Numbered from the stretch's first letter, positions 9,476 to 22,333 are shown. The stretch is 64,000 bases of DNA from Dermacentor variabilis (GCF_050947875.1 NC_134568.1:213943678-214007677), one strand, 5' to 3'. The notes: generated by a model not told the origin, from the letters alone. Translations and numbers: made by a program.

Positions 9476-12423
9476 TATTGGTTCGCTAGAATATGTGCCC
9501 CGACCCTTCGTGATATCCAACACATCATTAGCGAAGGCGGCCGGCCGCTGACATGTATGTAGTGTTCTTATGAACGTAAGACGTCTTGTATTCGATTCCA
9601 CGGAGTCTTTTTCGTCGGCGTTCAGCCATAGACTTGCGCCCGAAAGTCGCTTTTCCCGCCGCACTCGCGAGCACCCTGCGGTGAACGGGCGAGCTGAGAA
9701 GGCGATGACCCAGTTCCTCCTTGGGACGGACAGACCGAGGATCCACCCGCGACAGCCAAGGCCGAGCCGGTAAATGGGGCGATGAACCGACTTCCGCGCG
9801 CTGTCATTACAGCTGCCACCGCGGGCCGTGCCGGCGCCCGCCATTAGGACGAGCCGCTTTCATTGTGGGCTGGTCGCACTACTTAGGGGAAGGTTGCCGC
9901 TGCGGCGGCATTGCTGCGTTCCGTTTTGGTGTGTCTCGCGTCCGGACAAAGGGGGGCGGCGGCCGGCGCTAGATCACGCGCGCCCCCCTCCGCGGACTTG
10001 TCGCGCCTGCCTCCGGGGCGTTCTCAGCTGTGGAACTCTGTCGAACAGCGAAGAACGAAATGGGAAAGGTTTTACTGTATAGTCCACGAAGACAGTGCCT
10101 TGCCGGCCGAAACCAGGCGCGGCTTGCGCGCACATTTAATAACGAGAACAATAACGATTTTAACAACGCGTTATTAAAGGTTCCCTTGATCGCTGCCGCT
10201 TTGCACCTAGCGCACAGTTTATTAAAAATACTGCTCGAAAGTTTCACTTGAAAACATCGCCTCTTAATGCAGACTATTACGGAACTTAGGCGAGCAACTT
10301 CTTAGAATGAACCGGTGATATCGCCGTGTGGGAATTGAGAAGCAGGACATGTTTTGCCGTTTAAAAAGAAGAAGAAAAGAAAAAAAAAGCATTTTACAAG
10401 ATTTTGGTCAACTTTTTTAGCAACAGGTGTCGCGACACATGTTCTACTCTAACTGATTGATTAAATAAACGTTGTTTTTTACAGTGTTATGTGTCTGTGC
10501 GACATTTTTCGACTAGTCAAACAGTATATAGGGTTCGTACCGAGCCTAGGGACGCAGGGGAACAGCTTTCCCTGTTAACATGGCCGTCAATCGGCGCAAG
10601 CTGTGCTGTGCCTCGGTGTCCACACTCACGTCAACTGGAAGGCTTTCTTTCGATGACGAAAGCCGCTGGGATGATTTCGTACGCCATCTTCTCGCCCAAG
10701 AAATATTTTGAAAAGCGAGAACTTTTCCATGCAGCACAGTCGTCGGGTCGCCGAGTGTAAACAGAGTGGACGCGAGCTAGACGTGGCATCTCTGTGTGCG
10801 GTTCCAGCCAGCTTGTTACGTGGTAATTGTGCCGTTGTGTTGCGACCTGTGAGCACGAAAATTGCAGCGGTGTGTCCGTACGTTTGTCGCACTGCTCTTA
10901 CGGTGACGTGAAGGGTGTCTGAGTTGAAAAGCACGGACGAAACGGCGCAGCGTTTCAATGCTAGCGATAGGTCTATACGTCATTGTGCTTAAAGCATCCA
11001 ATTGCTTCAAAGCGACTGTGTCGGCTGTTTAGATTGTGACGGAGTTGTTGAATGGGTTTGAGCTTGTTGTACGTTAACGCAGCATTCACGTAAGCTTGCC
11101 CTGTCGCATGCGTTCTATGCATTCTGCCCGTACAAGCAACAGCCACGCGCCAATTGTTGACATATATGCCGCGCATTGTGACGTTGATGCGCTGCCGCAG
11201 GGTCTCGGAAACTCGTCTTGCTGAAACTATCACTTTGTCATATGCTCGGTGCGCGTAAATATACCCACGTAGTTTGCTGCATAATTGTTAAATGTCGAAA
11301 ACGTAGAATGCTTTTTACGACCCTCACACTTTACGTTTACGTGTGTAATGTTCGTATAAGAAAATTGTTTACGCGTAACTATACCGCGCACACTGCAGTA
11401 AATAAAAGCGTTTATTTACCAGATTTCTGTCGGTATCTTTGGCTGCAAAATGAAGGTGGCATAGCGAAGGTCGCGCACTGTTGCTTAAATGAGTGCCTGG
11501 TATACATAACTCTTCCTGCTAAAGTGCTCGTTCGTTCGAGATCAAATTTCAAACAAGGAAAACGATTCGTGGTGCATGCATTTTAATGCCATATTTGGAC
11601 TTGAATCAGGATTAGTGTGTTTTGCTCTTCGTTCATTATTTGGCAGATATTTAGAAGCAGCGGCTTGTCATATTTCTGACTCAATAAGTTTCCTTGGTGC
11701 GGTCCACTACCTAACTATTTCTGCCTAATCGCTCGCGGGTGGGTTCAGTCGCGATAGATTTGTTCTTGCTGCGCGTAAGGCTTGAAATGTAGCCGCCTTA
11801 TACTTGTACGCTGTAATATCTTGTAGCAAAGATGTATTATCGCTACTCACTCGCTTGCTCTTGCGGACCGTCACGAAGCATTCAGCTTCGACCATTCGTG
11901 CGCTATCGGTGTGTCGGTCATTTATTGTGCGTATGTGGTGCGCATATATTCAAGTGTGCGCCCATTCACTTATTCTTGACTCGTTGGCGATATAGCGTGC
12001 GTAAAACTCCGTGCCAGTTGGGGTAGACGTGTGTTGATACTGTGCGCGAAACGTACTATGACAGGAAGCGGCGCTACTCACTTTGTCATTGTTTAGCGAG
12101 CGGTACTCACGCTTCCACCTTGCTTCTGTGCGATCAGCTGTTGGAAATGCAACTGAGTTTTCGCTAACGCACTGAGCTCCAATCATGCCGAATTGAATCA
12201 TGTGAATTGAAGACGTGGTGCAGTAGTTGGCTGAAAAAATAGTGACTGGCATATTAAGGAATGGAATGAATCTGGGTAGCCAAGTTCGCGGACCGTTGCT
12301 GCAACTGTCCGTACCTGTTACCGGCACTGCGAGATGTACGGCTTTCTTCGAGGATACAGAAATTTGCTCATCCGCAAGCGTTGTATCGCTAACCTTCAAG
12401 GAAAGTGCTTCAGCCTTGGAACA
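9476..12423. other. Unassigned sequence
   Basis: The stretch is GC-rich at about 9600-10060 and AT-rich after 10130. Short frames of up to 187 codons (11950-12513, minus) overlap others and have no recognisable domain. I see no repeat copy within the window. Confidence 0.4.
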
Positions 12424-12665
12424 CGGCAAGAGTGAGTCATCATCATCATCAGCCTGGTTACGCCCACTGCAGGGCAAAGGCCTCTCCCATACTTCTCCAA
12501 CTACCCCGGTCATGTACTAATTGTGGCCATGTTGTCCCTGCAAACTTCTTAATCTCATCCGCCCACCTAACTTTCTGCCGCCCCCTGCTACGCTTCCCTT
12601 CCCTTGGAATGCAGTCCGTGACCCTTAATAACCATCGGTTATCTCCCCAGGGAAGATAACAAGGT
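12424..12665 (-). mobile_element. 5'-truncated LINE, C-terminal end of reverse transcriptase ORF
   Basis: On the minus strand the frame reads RVTDCIPREGKRSRGRQKVR, then RWADEIKKFAG, then WRSMGEAFALQWA. This GRPxxRWxDDI...W...EAxxQQW pattern is typical of the C-terminal tail of endonuclease/reverse-transcriptase LINE proteins of the RTE-like type in arthropods. The reading frame is still open to its natural end. The 3' terminus is a short TGATGATGAT run (12436-12449), as these elements use microsatellite-like tails. The endonuclease and polymerase domains are missing because the copy is truncated at its 5' end near 12665, the usual outcome of incomplete reverse transcription. Confidence 0.8.
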
Positions 12666-13558
12666 GGAAGCGGTAATGGTTTCGTATTCTTGCGCTCTCG
12701 CTGAGGCGACGTGCGGCGCGCCGCCGAAAGCGCCCTCTCGTTTCTCTGGAACAAAGTGCTCTGTTAAAAGTGTCAATACAGGCAAGTATTACACTCGACC
12801 GCGGTATTAAAACGTGTTCACTACGAAATATGAATGCGAACGAGCCAGCCTTTTAGCGTGAAGAGGCATGCATACCTCGCGTTCCGCCTGTGTTCAAGGT
12901 GTCATATCGCACCACTCGTAGCCCAGGTACGAAGTTGGAGCACTCTAGGAAACGTTAAATAACACGTTATTAAAATTGTAATTATTTTCGTTATTAAATG
13001 TTCGTGCAAGCCGTCTCAGATCAAAGTGTCTGAAAACGCGGAAGGAGAAAATCGGCCAGTGATTCATGAGCGGCGTGCAGAAATAGCGCAGAAGCCATTC
13101 AGCATGTTTTGCTGGTATGCAGCAGAGTATCCATCCAGAAATAAATGAGTACGTTTAGTCACCCCATTTAAGCGTATAGTTTCCCTGGGAAAGGTGGTAT
13201 GAACTTGAAGCGGGGGGTAGTAAAAGAAAGCTGACTAGTGTCGTAAAGCTAGGAAAAACACGGAATGAAGGAACGTTTTTTTATACCAATAAAGTAAGTT
13301 TAACATATTAGGGTTTGTTATCATGAACCGTGGATGTTAAATGGTGCCTGAAACGGTTTGGACAAATTTTGTAGACTCGTAGGGTACAGCAAAGCATTAG
13401 CGCCACAACTTAAATGAAGCGTCTCATATTACGGGAGCTACGGACGATTACAAGTTACCCACTTCCCTAGACATGCTTTTCCTCCTCTACTCGTTCATCG
13501 AGTGAACGGGCCTAAGCTCCGCCTAAACTGGCTTTGCCCCTAACTGGCCTTGCCTCGT
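12666..13558. other. Unassigned sequence
   Basis: No gene, domain or repeat copy recognised. Confidence 0.45.
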
Positions 13559-13867
13559 CTAAAGCCCCTTAAACTTCGTAAAGTAGCGGCACGCTTTGAA
13601 GAATGCCGCCTCCTCCTCGCGCGCTCTGGCCGACGCCGCGTCGCTATTGGCCTAATAGCATCACGTGGGCGCTCGCGCCGTGCTTCACCGCCATTTTTGC
13701 TCGAGAAGCGTCTACGGAGTGGCGAGGAGCGCATGTTGGGGCCGTTGCTACGCTCGAGCGGTGTAGGCGGTGCCACGGTTGAGGAGGGAGCATGAAAGAG
13801 AAGAGAAACGAGAAGTGAAGGCGGAGTAGGAGAGTGTCGCTACTTTACGAAGTTTCAGGGGTTTTAG
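13559..13867. mobile_element. MITE with 30-bp terminal inverted repeats
   Basis: The segment at 13559-13588 and the complement of 13838-13867 agree at 28 of 30 positions (core AAACTTCGTAAAGTAGCG). The element is about 309 bp long, GC-rich inside and without coding capacity. Apparent frames on both strands (13540-13795) simply cross it. The transposon superfamily is unknown. Confidence 0.85.
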
Positions 13868-13998
13868 TGTCGTCTACTTCCGGTTGTCTTGGAGCCAGCG
13901 CGCGAAGCCTCTCCAACCTCTCCGCTAGCCGCCTGGCCGTCTATCCCCCGCATGAGCTATCCAAGCGGCGTGCGTTGCGAGCGTTCGGTCGCAGTGCC

Positions 13999-14447
13999 GT
14001 GCGTGTCTGGTATTCCGGTAATTGCAGGCGAGCTGGGCGTTTTGGCGGATGGGCGGAGGCGTACGCTAACGCCTCTCCATACTACTACCGCTATGGTGAA
14101 GGAGCTTTAGCGTAAACGTGAGCGGCCTGCGTGGTGTAGCCACCTGGTGACGCAGAGATTAACCAGCCAAACACACACAGAGGTAATATTACTGTAACCA
14201 AATGTAAAACAGTTTAAACATTTGAAAAGACAACGTGTTCGCGATTGCGCTCCTGCCGAAAATTTACACCAGCAGCAAAGTAGACTACACTTGGTTAGGG
14301 CTATATTAGTTCTTTGTTTGTCTGGTTGAGCTCTGTGCCACCAGGTCGCTGCACCGTGCAGGAAGCTCACGTTTGCGCCTCCGCTCAGACGTTAAAACGC
14401 ACAGTCCGTTTGCGCTTGCGTTTACCCGAATACCGGACACGCTAAAA
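13999..14447. mobile_element. Foldback element, family D, copy 1
   Basis: The left end GCGTGTCTGGTATTCCGG pairs with the right end CCGAATACCGGACACGC. Internally, TAAACGTGAGCGGCC pairs with AGCTCACGTTTGCGCC, and AACCAGCCAAACACAC with TTTGTCTGGTTGAGC. The whole unit can fold on itself. A second copy follows 15 bp downstream. No protein is encoded. Confidence 0.75.
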
Positions 14448-14462
14448 CTCTCTATTAGAAAA

Positions 14463-14853
14463 TTTTAGTGCGTCCGGCACTCCGGCAGGCGCGGGCGGTT
14501 TGCCGGATGAGCGGGGGCGTAAACGTGAGCGGCCAGATTGGTGGCGCCAGCTGGTGGTGCAAAGCTCAACCACCTAAACACAGAGCCAATTACTATATTC
14601 TTCTTAGCTGGGGTGTAGGTTTTCGACATAATTGTGAACACAATTACGCCGCTGCCGAAAATTTGCACCAGCAGCGAAGTAGAATAAAGAAGGTTACTGC
14701 AATTTGAGCTCTGTGTTTGTCTGGTTGAGCTCTACAACACCTTCACAGCTTCACAGCGGGCTTCACAGCTCCGGCTGCTCACGTTTACGCCCCCGACCAT
14801 CCGGCAATCCGCCCAAACCGCCCCAGTTTGCCGGAATAGCGGACACGCTAAAA
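14463..14853. mobile_element. Foldback element, family D, copy 2
   Basis: It has the same ends as the preceding copy (TTTTAGTGCGTCCGG on the left, GGACACGCTAAAA on the right) and the same inner blocks, such as GGGGGCGTAAACGTGAGCGG with its complement near 14776-14792. The core AAATTTGCACCAGCAGCGAAG matches the core of copy 1. The two elements face each other across TCTCTATTAGA. Confidence 0.75.
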
Positions 14854-15374
14854 GTCTCTATTATGGCAGTAATCCTCCAGCGTGAAGTGACGGCCACAAA
14901 CACATAGATCCCAGCGCCGATCGGATACCGACAGCCCGATGCGTTGCAGCCACTCCGCTCGTCTGCTGCCTTGCAGAGGGACACGATGTCGCAGCTATAA
15001 TAGACACATCGCCGATCGCTACGTTTGGAGCCCACAACGCAACAAGGGCGAATCATGCTGCTGGCAATAATAAAGATCGAGACCAACACTGACCGCACAG
15101 CTCGCGTCAACACCGAGCACGTTGTAACTAGAGATCAGTGGTTGTAACACAAGCAGACGACACTTGCTGTGTGCCGGGAGAGCTTGAGTGTATAGTGATC
15201 AATTGCCGTTGTGTATTCGCTTTGTGTTACTTTTTTAAATAAACAAATTGACCACCATTCCAGCTATTACGAACAACGTTTTGTTCACCATGAAGTTGGC
15301 AAAATTGTCGATGACGCGACTTCGGTAGCCGATCGGATAGCTCGCCTAACTGATGTCAGTTAATTGGGCCAAAA
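14854..15374. other. Unassigned sequence
   Basis: No gene or repeat copy recognised in this interval. Confidence 0.45.
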
Positions 15375-16732
15375 GGCTGTTTCACATGGCGCCATTGGGG
15401 CGAAAAAAGATCGTTCTGCCGCGCACGTCGCAGAGCGATTTTCGCTGACAGCTTTCACATGCGCTTGCGGCAGCGCGATGTCCGTCGCTACAGTACACTG
15501 TACCGTCGCAGCGATGCGCAAGTTTGCCTCCTGCTCACGAAGTATCCATGCCTGCATCGTTGAATAATAACATGGAAACTAGTCAAATATTGGAATTTTC
15601 CTATTTTTATTCGATAACAGAATATGTACACCATTTTTAACGTTCAAAAGCGTTGAGACTTTACGACAGCTTGCAGATACGGTGGGTGAGGCGCTGCACA
15701 ACACCGCAAGTATATGAGCGTGCGGCTTGTGCGGCGTCGGTGGGGTGGTTCCGTTTAGCGCACTCTGGTTTCGTTGTTACTATGGAAGCCACAACTTATT
15801 TTCCTGGATGAGTATTTGCTTTGGCAGAAGAACAAGCTACTATTGAGTGTGCACGTATAAGCAGCTGGCGCAGTTTGTAGCGATGAAGAGGTTGACGACG
15901 GTGGGGATCAAGTGGGTACGTGCCTTATGTTGAAGCGGCGTCCTTCTCCCGACCTGGGTAGCGTGCAGCTTCTCCTTTTAAACTAATTGTGTAAGCGGAA
16001 GAAAAGAAAAATATTTATGAAGCTCCTAAGCCGCAAACGCTTGTGGGTACGCCCTAAACATAGCTAAAACTGGCGCGCGACATTGCTTCACAGAGCTACC
16101 AACGCGTGGTAAAACAGGAAAGCTCATATTTTGACGGCGCTTTGTTTCGTCACACACATTGCTCCTCCCAGATCGCGTCGATCGCTGCGACTGAGCGACG
16201 GCGCGACCAACACTCTTAAGCAAAACTACACCCTTTTGCCACACAACAACAGTCGTCATCTGTCTTGACCGCATTTCCTTTTTCTAACCAGGCGAGCCCG
16301 GTACTTTCCAGTAACGAACGACATGCGCGTTATCAGCATGACATAGCATTCCCGACAGGAAAGTACACTCCAAAAACAGTTGCACCCTTTGGGGTGTATA
16401 TTTGTCCTACAACGATAATCGTCATCCGCCTTGCTTGCGTTTCCTTTCGTGAAAACTCGGCGCTCGCTACTTTCCTGTCGAGAATGCTGCGTCACACTGA
16501 TAACGCGCATGCCGTTCGTGACTGGGAAGTACCGGGCTCGCAGCGTTAAAGGAAACGCGGGCAAGACAGATGACGATTATTGTTTGGGACAAGATACGCC
16601 CCAAAGGGTGTAACTTTGCCTAAGAGTGAGCTTGTTGGAATTCAGTCGCAGAGAGCCCACGATGTCGCGGCGGTCGCTCAGCGACGGAATTCACTGTGTT
16701 GCTGACTGAAAATCGCGCCATGTGAAACAGCC
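15375..16732. mobile_element. Possible composite element bounded by 17-bp inverted repeats
   Basis: GGCTGTTTCACATGGCG at 15375-15391 is the exact complement of 16716-16732, and both ends are followed inward by sequences rich in GCGATTTTC and CGTCGC. This could be one 1.36 kb non-autonomous transposon with a foldback element nested in it, or two fragments of one short family in opposite orientation. No transposase is visible. Confidence 0.35.
16211..16628. mobile_element. Foldback element with four-fold internal symmetry
   Basis: The ends CACTCTTAAGCAAAACTACACCC and TAAGAGTG are inverted repeats. The left half (16211-16420) and the right half (16421-16628) are complements of each other over almost their full length. 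Each half also holds an inverted pair of the module ACCCTTTGGGG...GTCATC...CTTGC. The unit is therefore a palindrome built from smaller palindromes. No coding capacity. Confidence 0.8.
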
Positions 16733-17199
16733 TAAACGCGTCAATTGAATTGGGATGGCGCTGCTGAAAATTCAGGGGAGCTGCGCCGCTGCGATCGGTA
16801 GCGATGCACATTTTTGTAAAACCTTGTAAAAAGTCGCAGTTTCGCGCGAAAGGCGACGCAACGATTGCGATAGCAAATTAGTAGCTAGCTATACGAAGTA
16901 AGGATAGTAATTTTATTGGCCGTATAGACTTGCCGACATTCGCTTACCAACTAAACTAACAAGCATGTTGTCACGCGTGCACAGGCAAACATGAACACAT
17001 CACACTCGATGAGCGCGGACACTCGCTGTCAAAACGCTGGTGTGAGCAAGCGCGGCAGCAGCAGCGAGCGAAGTGACCGTCATGTGATCTAAAACGCTCT
17101 AACACAAGAGCGGCCAGAGCATAGCACGCTCGAAGGTGTGATCCGTCCGCAGAACCCTTTTAAGATACCGTGCGCGTGGCCGTGCAAAGTACGCACTCA
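16733..17199. other. Unassigned sequence
   Basis: No gene or repeat copy recognised. Confidence 0.45.
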
Positions 17200-17620
17200 T
17201 TGGCGGAATCGAAGCCCCAGCCCCCCCTCTCCCTCCCGCGCTGCCATCCCCGCTTTCCTCCATATATGGCGCGCGAAATTTAGCCGCGATCGTCAGTTCC
17301 CCTTGCGCCCGGTCCGGAAATGCGCAGTTGCTGCCAGAGCCAACGCCGCCCCCTCACTTCCCCCTCTCCCCACGGCCTTTCTCGCGACCAAAGACGGCGT
17401 GTTTGCCCTGCGCTTTCTCCCCTTGCGCGCGCCAGATTGAGCCGCGATGGTCGGCTTCCCTCGCGTGCTTTCACTCGCACATAAAGCATATACGACGCGC
17501 GGCGACGGTGTTATCGCTCTTGGACTTAAACGGAACGTCACGGCGTTGGCGACGGCGAAAATGCGGCTGGAGTGTCCTTTTAATTGCTATCTCAATAGTA
17601 ACACGCTAACACGGCGCAGT
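17200..17620. repeat. GC-rich repeat with internal 159-bp duplication
   Basis: GCGCGAAATTTAGCCGCGAT (17270) recurs as GCGCCAGATTGAGCCGCGAT (17429), each followed by a similar GTCRGYTYCCCT stretch. The arrangement looks like a member of a high-copy arthropod repeat family, but no second copy is in this window to confirm that. Confidence 0.4.
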
Positions 17621-18563
17621 GTTCACGTTTGGCGATTCGTTTTCGTTCCTATAGGACAGCACGGACCTGCAGCGTCTGAGCCGCATAACGACGACGAGCA
17701 GCGTTGGTGCGCTTACGCTTACGTTCCTCGAATTCAGCTTCTTGCGGCGAGACATATATGACGCATCACGCTATAGCGTCAGGATGCAGTGCTTGAGAAA
17801 CCCATGTGACGCGTCTTCGATTCCGCCCAGCACCGGATAAATTGAAAGGAGTTTGTATTGATTGAAGAGCGCTGGGAAAGAGGTTAGACAGGCAGGAAGA
17901 ACCGTGCTACACTCACCAAGAATGCTTCGCGTTATAAGAGTTTAGTAATAGTAGGGATTGAAAGAAATGAAATGTGGGAGGAGGCGATCGAGTACCATTT
18001 CCGCAGCGGGGACTGTCTCCCGTTACCTCGACCAACGTCCGCAAGCGACATTCATCTCCTGAACCGGCATAATGTGAGAATTCCTCTCGCTCGATTCTAT
18101 TCATTTCGTATCCACCCGTCACGGCCTGCCTATCTCGGTGATAACGTGGGGGCAGTACCGCCCGGACCATTGACAAAGCGCGAAAAAAAAAAAAAGCATG
18201 TTGCGTATCGGAGCCGTCTTGCGCGCTCTGCGGTTCGAGGGGGTCCTCGAGTTGTTCGCGTTGTTGTTGGCTAAGCGGCAGGCGATACCCGTGTGACGTG
18301 GAAGCCACAGCTGTGACGTCGTCTCAACTCCGGGAGGCTATGGCTCCTCCGAGAAGAAAACTGCAGGCTTTCGTTTGAATTTGCAGCTGTTTTCGGGGCG
18401 TACCTCTCGTGTAAATTCGTAGTCACGATCGCACCGCGTGATCTGCGCAATGCGCCGGTCTGTTTGCAATGCCCTAACCTTATTCTGGGCTTTGTCTAAT
18501 TCCGCAGTGTTGGCGTTTTGAGTCACTCATAATCAGAGATGGCGTAGCCGCTCTGTGAGCCTA

Positions 18564-18620
18564 TCACAGATGACAAGATCAACAGAGAGCTTTCACAGAT
18601 GACAAGATCAATAGAGAGCT
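18564..18620. repeat. 29-bp tandem duplication
   Basis: TCACAGATGACAAGATCAA starts at 18564 and 18593, and each copy ends AGAGAGCT. The copies differ at one position. Confidence 0.9.
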
Positions 18621-21013
18621 GAATGGCGGCTATTCTGCGTAGCACTGGGAAGTATAAAATACGCCGAAGCTTTTGTGTGGTATAACAAGCAGCACATTGA
18701 GATCGAAACGCTTAAGTTGGTAGTGACGCAAGCTGAAGCCACAGAGCGTTCACTCTGGGCATACACTCCGTGTGCTATATGGCTGTAATCGTGTCGTCCT
18801 CTTGTTTGGAATGGCTACATTTTCGCTCTTTCGGACTTTCTGTCCGTATCGGCTGACATTCTATATGCGAGGCGGGAGAAGCGGTGGACACGGCTTTTTC
18901 TCTTCTCTTCTTCAGTCGGAACAAAACGGGACCGGTGCTTACCTAAAAATATGTGACCTCGTTATGGGTGTCCTTTGGGGCAACTCCGAACAAAGGGCAC
19001 TGTGTATGCAAACGAGGCCGACCGAGCGTGCCTCGCGTTTTTTGGGGCCACAATAAAAGCCAGCGCTCGCAAGCGCGCTCGGCGCATCGGCGTGCGACTT
19101 GCTCTATATTGCACTCTTTCGACGACAAAGTGGGCCCTCCGCCGCGGCATTTAGTTCGAGCGTCGAAGCCCCACGTTGAACGCGCCGCAAGAGCGCGCAT
19201 TTGCGTGATATCGCGGAGGTCAGCGACCTCGCGTGGTCGTCTCGACGAGGGAGAAAGAACGAAGCTGAACTCACGCAGAAGGGACCATGCGGAGTACGGA
19301 TGGTCATCTTGGTCTTGTGAGAACATCTATCAGCGGCCAGCCGCTGTAGCTAATTGGTGTCGTCCTGTACGTGGCCGAAATTTCATCCGGCTGGCCGTTG
19401 TTTCGCCGTGCATGTGCATTGTTCGATGTACGCAGAAATGTGGAAGGGGTATGTTGTGTGCGATATTCATGCGTCTGGTATGAAGGGGATACGACCGGAC
19501 GTGGCATGGAGCCATGGGCTGGCGTGGGCGGGAAATTGAACGCAGCGCGTGGAATGTCATGTGTAATTGATGCGGAGCTTCCGGGAATGCACCATCCTGC
19601 CTTTCTCGCGGCCACAACGGGCCCGTTGCTCGGGCGCGAGTGAACGGACGGGTGAGTGTACGTGCCCGGAAAGATGGAAAGCTTCCGCAGCCGGCGACAC
19701 CGCCCGGCGCATATCTTGGCACAGCGTTCAAGGGCGGCTGTCCCGAGGACGCACACGCCTCTACCCGAGCAGCCGACGCCGGCCGGGCACGCAGCAGCCA
19801 ACAAACACATCATTTGGGTCTGTCCCCAGTTTCAATGGGAACGGCAGATTGACGCGGACACCCTCCCAACTAACTTAGGACCTCAGCCGTTTAAGGACCT
19901 CCTAATTCCGCCCCACGCGTCCACGCCAACTAGCAAAAGCAGTATTGGGCGCTCTTTTGCACATTATCTCTCACCATCTTTTTTTTTGTCTGTTATTCCT
20001 GTCCCATAAACCATCATAACCATTTTCCCTTGTCTCTTCACAAGAGGCCTGATGCATTGGCATGATGCATTGGCAAGAGGCCTCTGGTTTCCTTCTTGCT
20101 TAATAAACGTTTGAGACAATAACAAAAACTCGTATAGATGCGAACGTCGCGCACTTTCTTACATCACAGGCCACACGCCACGGCCACAGTGTATCCACAT
20201 CCTCGTCGCTGCCGCCAGTTCCCGCGCGCGAGAAAATGGCGAAAAATAAATAAAGAAATAAAAAACATAGATAGTACATATTCTTCGCGAGAGAACGAAA
20301 GTTTAGCTGTAACAAAAACACGGCACACAGGCATGACTGGAGATGGCAGACCGCCGGACCTGTGGGACGGGCGACAACTCAACCAGGGACTTCGGAAGGC
20401 GCATGGTATGGCGGTCGTCATGGCTATTAGCTTCGAGAATTTGCTTGTGTTTATTTATTGCCCGTGGACTTCTCCCCGTGCTTCTTCGGCAGGGAGGGCG
20501 CTCGAGCGCGTCGTCGTTGTGTGCCCGCTTACACGGAGCCCATTTCTCCTCTAGCAGAGAGGCGCGATTGTGCTCTGGAAAACTTTGTGCGCAAGTGGGG
20601 TCACGAAAGGGTGGCCGTCTGTCTTCGGAGCGGCGCGCGCTCCCCCATGCGCCAGTCGATGCGCGCCGGCGTCCGTGCACGGGACGTACGATCTGCCGCA
20701 GAGGGCGCCACTGCACGACAGACCTCGCCTCTGGCGACGTTACTAACCTTTCCTTCAACCTCCCGCACCCCCTACGCGCTTTCCGACTGTGCAGGTGGTC
20801 CGCCGTTCCTTCCACGCTTCCATCGCGACGAAGCAGTCGAGAGAAACGGAAACAAAGCGGCCAGCAATCAAGCGGGAAGAATCTTCTCTCCGTGCTCACG
20901 GTTCGGTACATATCGGCAACAAAAAAGAAAAAGAGAGAAAAAAAGCAGTTGTGCCACAGTAGTGTTTCCTTCCGATTGGAGCACCAATCTTTAGTATGCT
21001 GCCGAGCAAAGAA

Positions 21014-21018
<5 letters not shown>

Positions 21019-21071
<53 letters not shown>
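21019..21071. repeat. (GA)n microsatellite
   Basis: About 26 uninterrupted GA units. Confidence 0.97.
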
Positions 21072-21072
<1 letters not shown>

Positions 21073-21400
21073 AGTTGTGGCATGCTGCGTTCCTCTTTGT
21101 GCCTCACGCACTCTCTTACTTTCTTTTTCTTTTTTTTTTAATTCTTCACATTCAACCAGTTGTTGCCCTCGTGCCACCAGTATGGCATCTATTCTTTTTC
21201 TTCCCCATGCAAATTTTATTGCTAAACAATAAATTCGGAGAACAGGAACGGAGATGCTAGTTGAATCACGCGGCACTGCCCGGCGCAATTAACAAGTGCT
21301 GTCAATGGAATAAACAGGAACTTGGATGCGTTGAAAAGCCTACACGCTTGAAGCATGAAAAGATTTTAAAAAAGGCCAAAAAACAAGAGATTACATCCCG

Positions 21401-21422
21401 TTAAAGGGACACTAAAGGCAAA
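21401..21422 (+). repeat. TTAA-type element end (family K)
   Basis: TTAAAGGGACACTAAAGGCA is the exact complement of the stretch at 46448-46467. Both start with TTAA, the target of piggyBac-type transposons. Inward sequence runs to about 21900 but its other end was not found, so the element may be truncated. Confidence 0.5.
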
Positions 21423-22333
21423 TACTAAGTCGACGTGGACCGATTAAATGCCATCTCAGAAACCTCGCAACGCTTGTCTCGCGCCGAGAAAAGACTTAGT
21501 TTACGAGAAAATTGCATCTGAAGAGTCCGAATGCCTTCTTTGAAGTTCAAACCTCCCGCCACCCAACCGGGGGAGTGGTGACGTTGCATACGCCATACCA
21601 CCCTTTGCTTCCATGAGTGAGTATAAAACGGCGCCCGACAGACTGTGGTACAGAGCGAAGACACTGCTGTGGATTCGCCGCTGCGGCTTCTTTTTGGTCA
21701 AGTGGCAAAGACCGTTCGGACATCCCGCGACATCACATGGAAGTTGAGTTCTCTGCTACTTGCAGTTTGTGCGAGTTTCGCAAGCCAGCAAAACCAGCGT
21801 AGCACTACGCGATAACGAAACTAGCGAAACGCGAAAGCGTGGGCGACGCGGAGTCGAGCGAAAATGAAACTTTTCGACCGCCCGCGTCGTTGTCAAGGGT
21901 AATTTAAATGAGTTCTTTTCCAAAAATGAAATAGAACTGGAGAAGTAGCATTTTCTTTCGTGTTATAATGCAATACAAGGATTTTTTTTCTCAACGAATG
22001 GTTGAGTACTAGTGACAGAATTTAACTGAGGAGTGCTTTCGTCGTCGGGCAAGTACTTGAATGTCCCGGGGGAGTCTCTAATCATGTCCTGCATTTACCT
22101 CAATTCAGTGGCGTAGCTAGGTCGTCTGGCACCCGGGGCCCATAGGTCTTCTGTCACCCCCCCCCGCATCCCCCCCGGGGTGTAGTTGAGATGCATCATG
22201 TAACCGCACAAAAACAAGGGACAAAGAAGGAACACACAAGACAGGCGCGGAGTTGAGGAAGGCGAGGATATCGACAATTTCCGGGTGCCTTCAGACGTAT
22301 ATGACACCCCCCCCCCCCTCCGCGCGTGCGGGT
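21423..22333. other. Unassigned sequence flanking the solo LTR
   Basis: This may be the body of the TTAA-type element up to about 21900, including TATAAAA at about 21620. CAGTGGCGTAGCTAGG at 22106-22121 resembles the end of a hAT-type element, but no matching opposite end was found. Two C-rich tracts lie at about 22147-22180 and 22305-22318. Confidence 0.35.

Larger units (their letters stand above)
17621..21400. other. Unassigned sequence with GC-rich islands
   Basis: GC-rich parts (19000-19850 and 20400-20850) are open in several frames on both strands. The longest is 225 codons at 20343-21020, opposed by 202 codons on the other strand. None shows a domain. A weak LINE-like piece (CPQFQWER) lies near 19830 but is not enough to call. 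Confidence 0.4.

Noticed and set aside
19656..20009. LINE C-terminal domain
   Set aside because: A single CPQFQWER-like stretch is not enough, and upstream sequence lacks reverse transcriptase motifs.
20303..21020. Overlapping frames of 225 and 202 codons on opposite strands
   Set aside because: GC-rich DNA is open on both strands; no domain, no splice pattern and no initiation context beyond chance.
22106..22318. hAT-type element starting CAGTGGCGTAGCTAGG
   Set aside because: No matching opposite end or transposase was found, so only a weak mention is kept.
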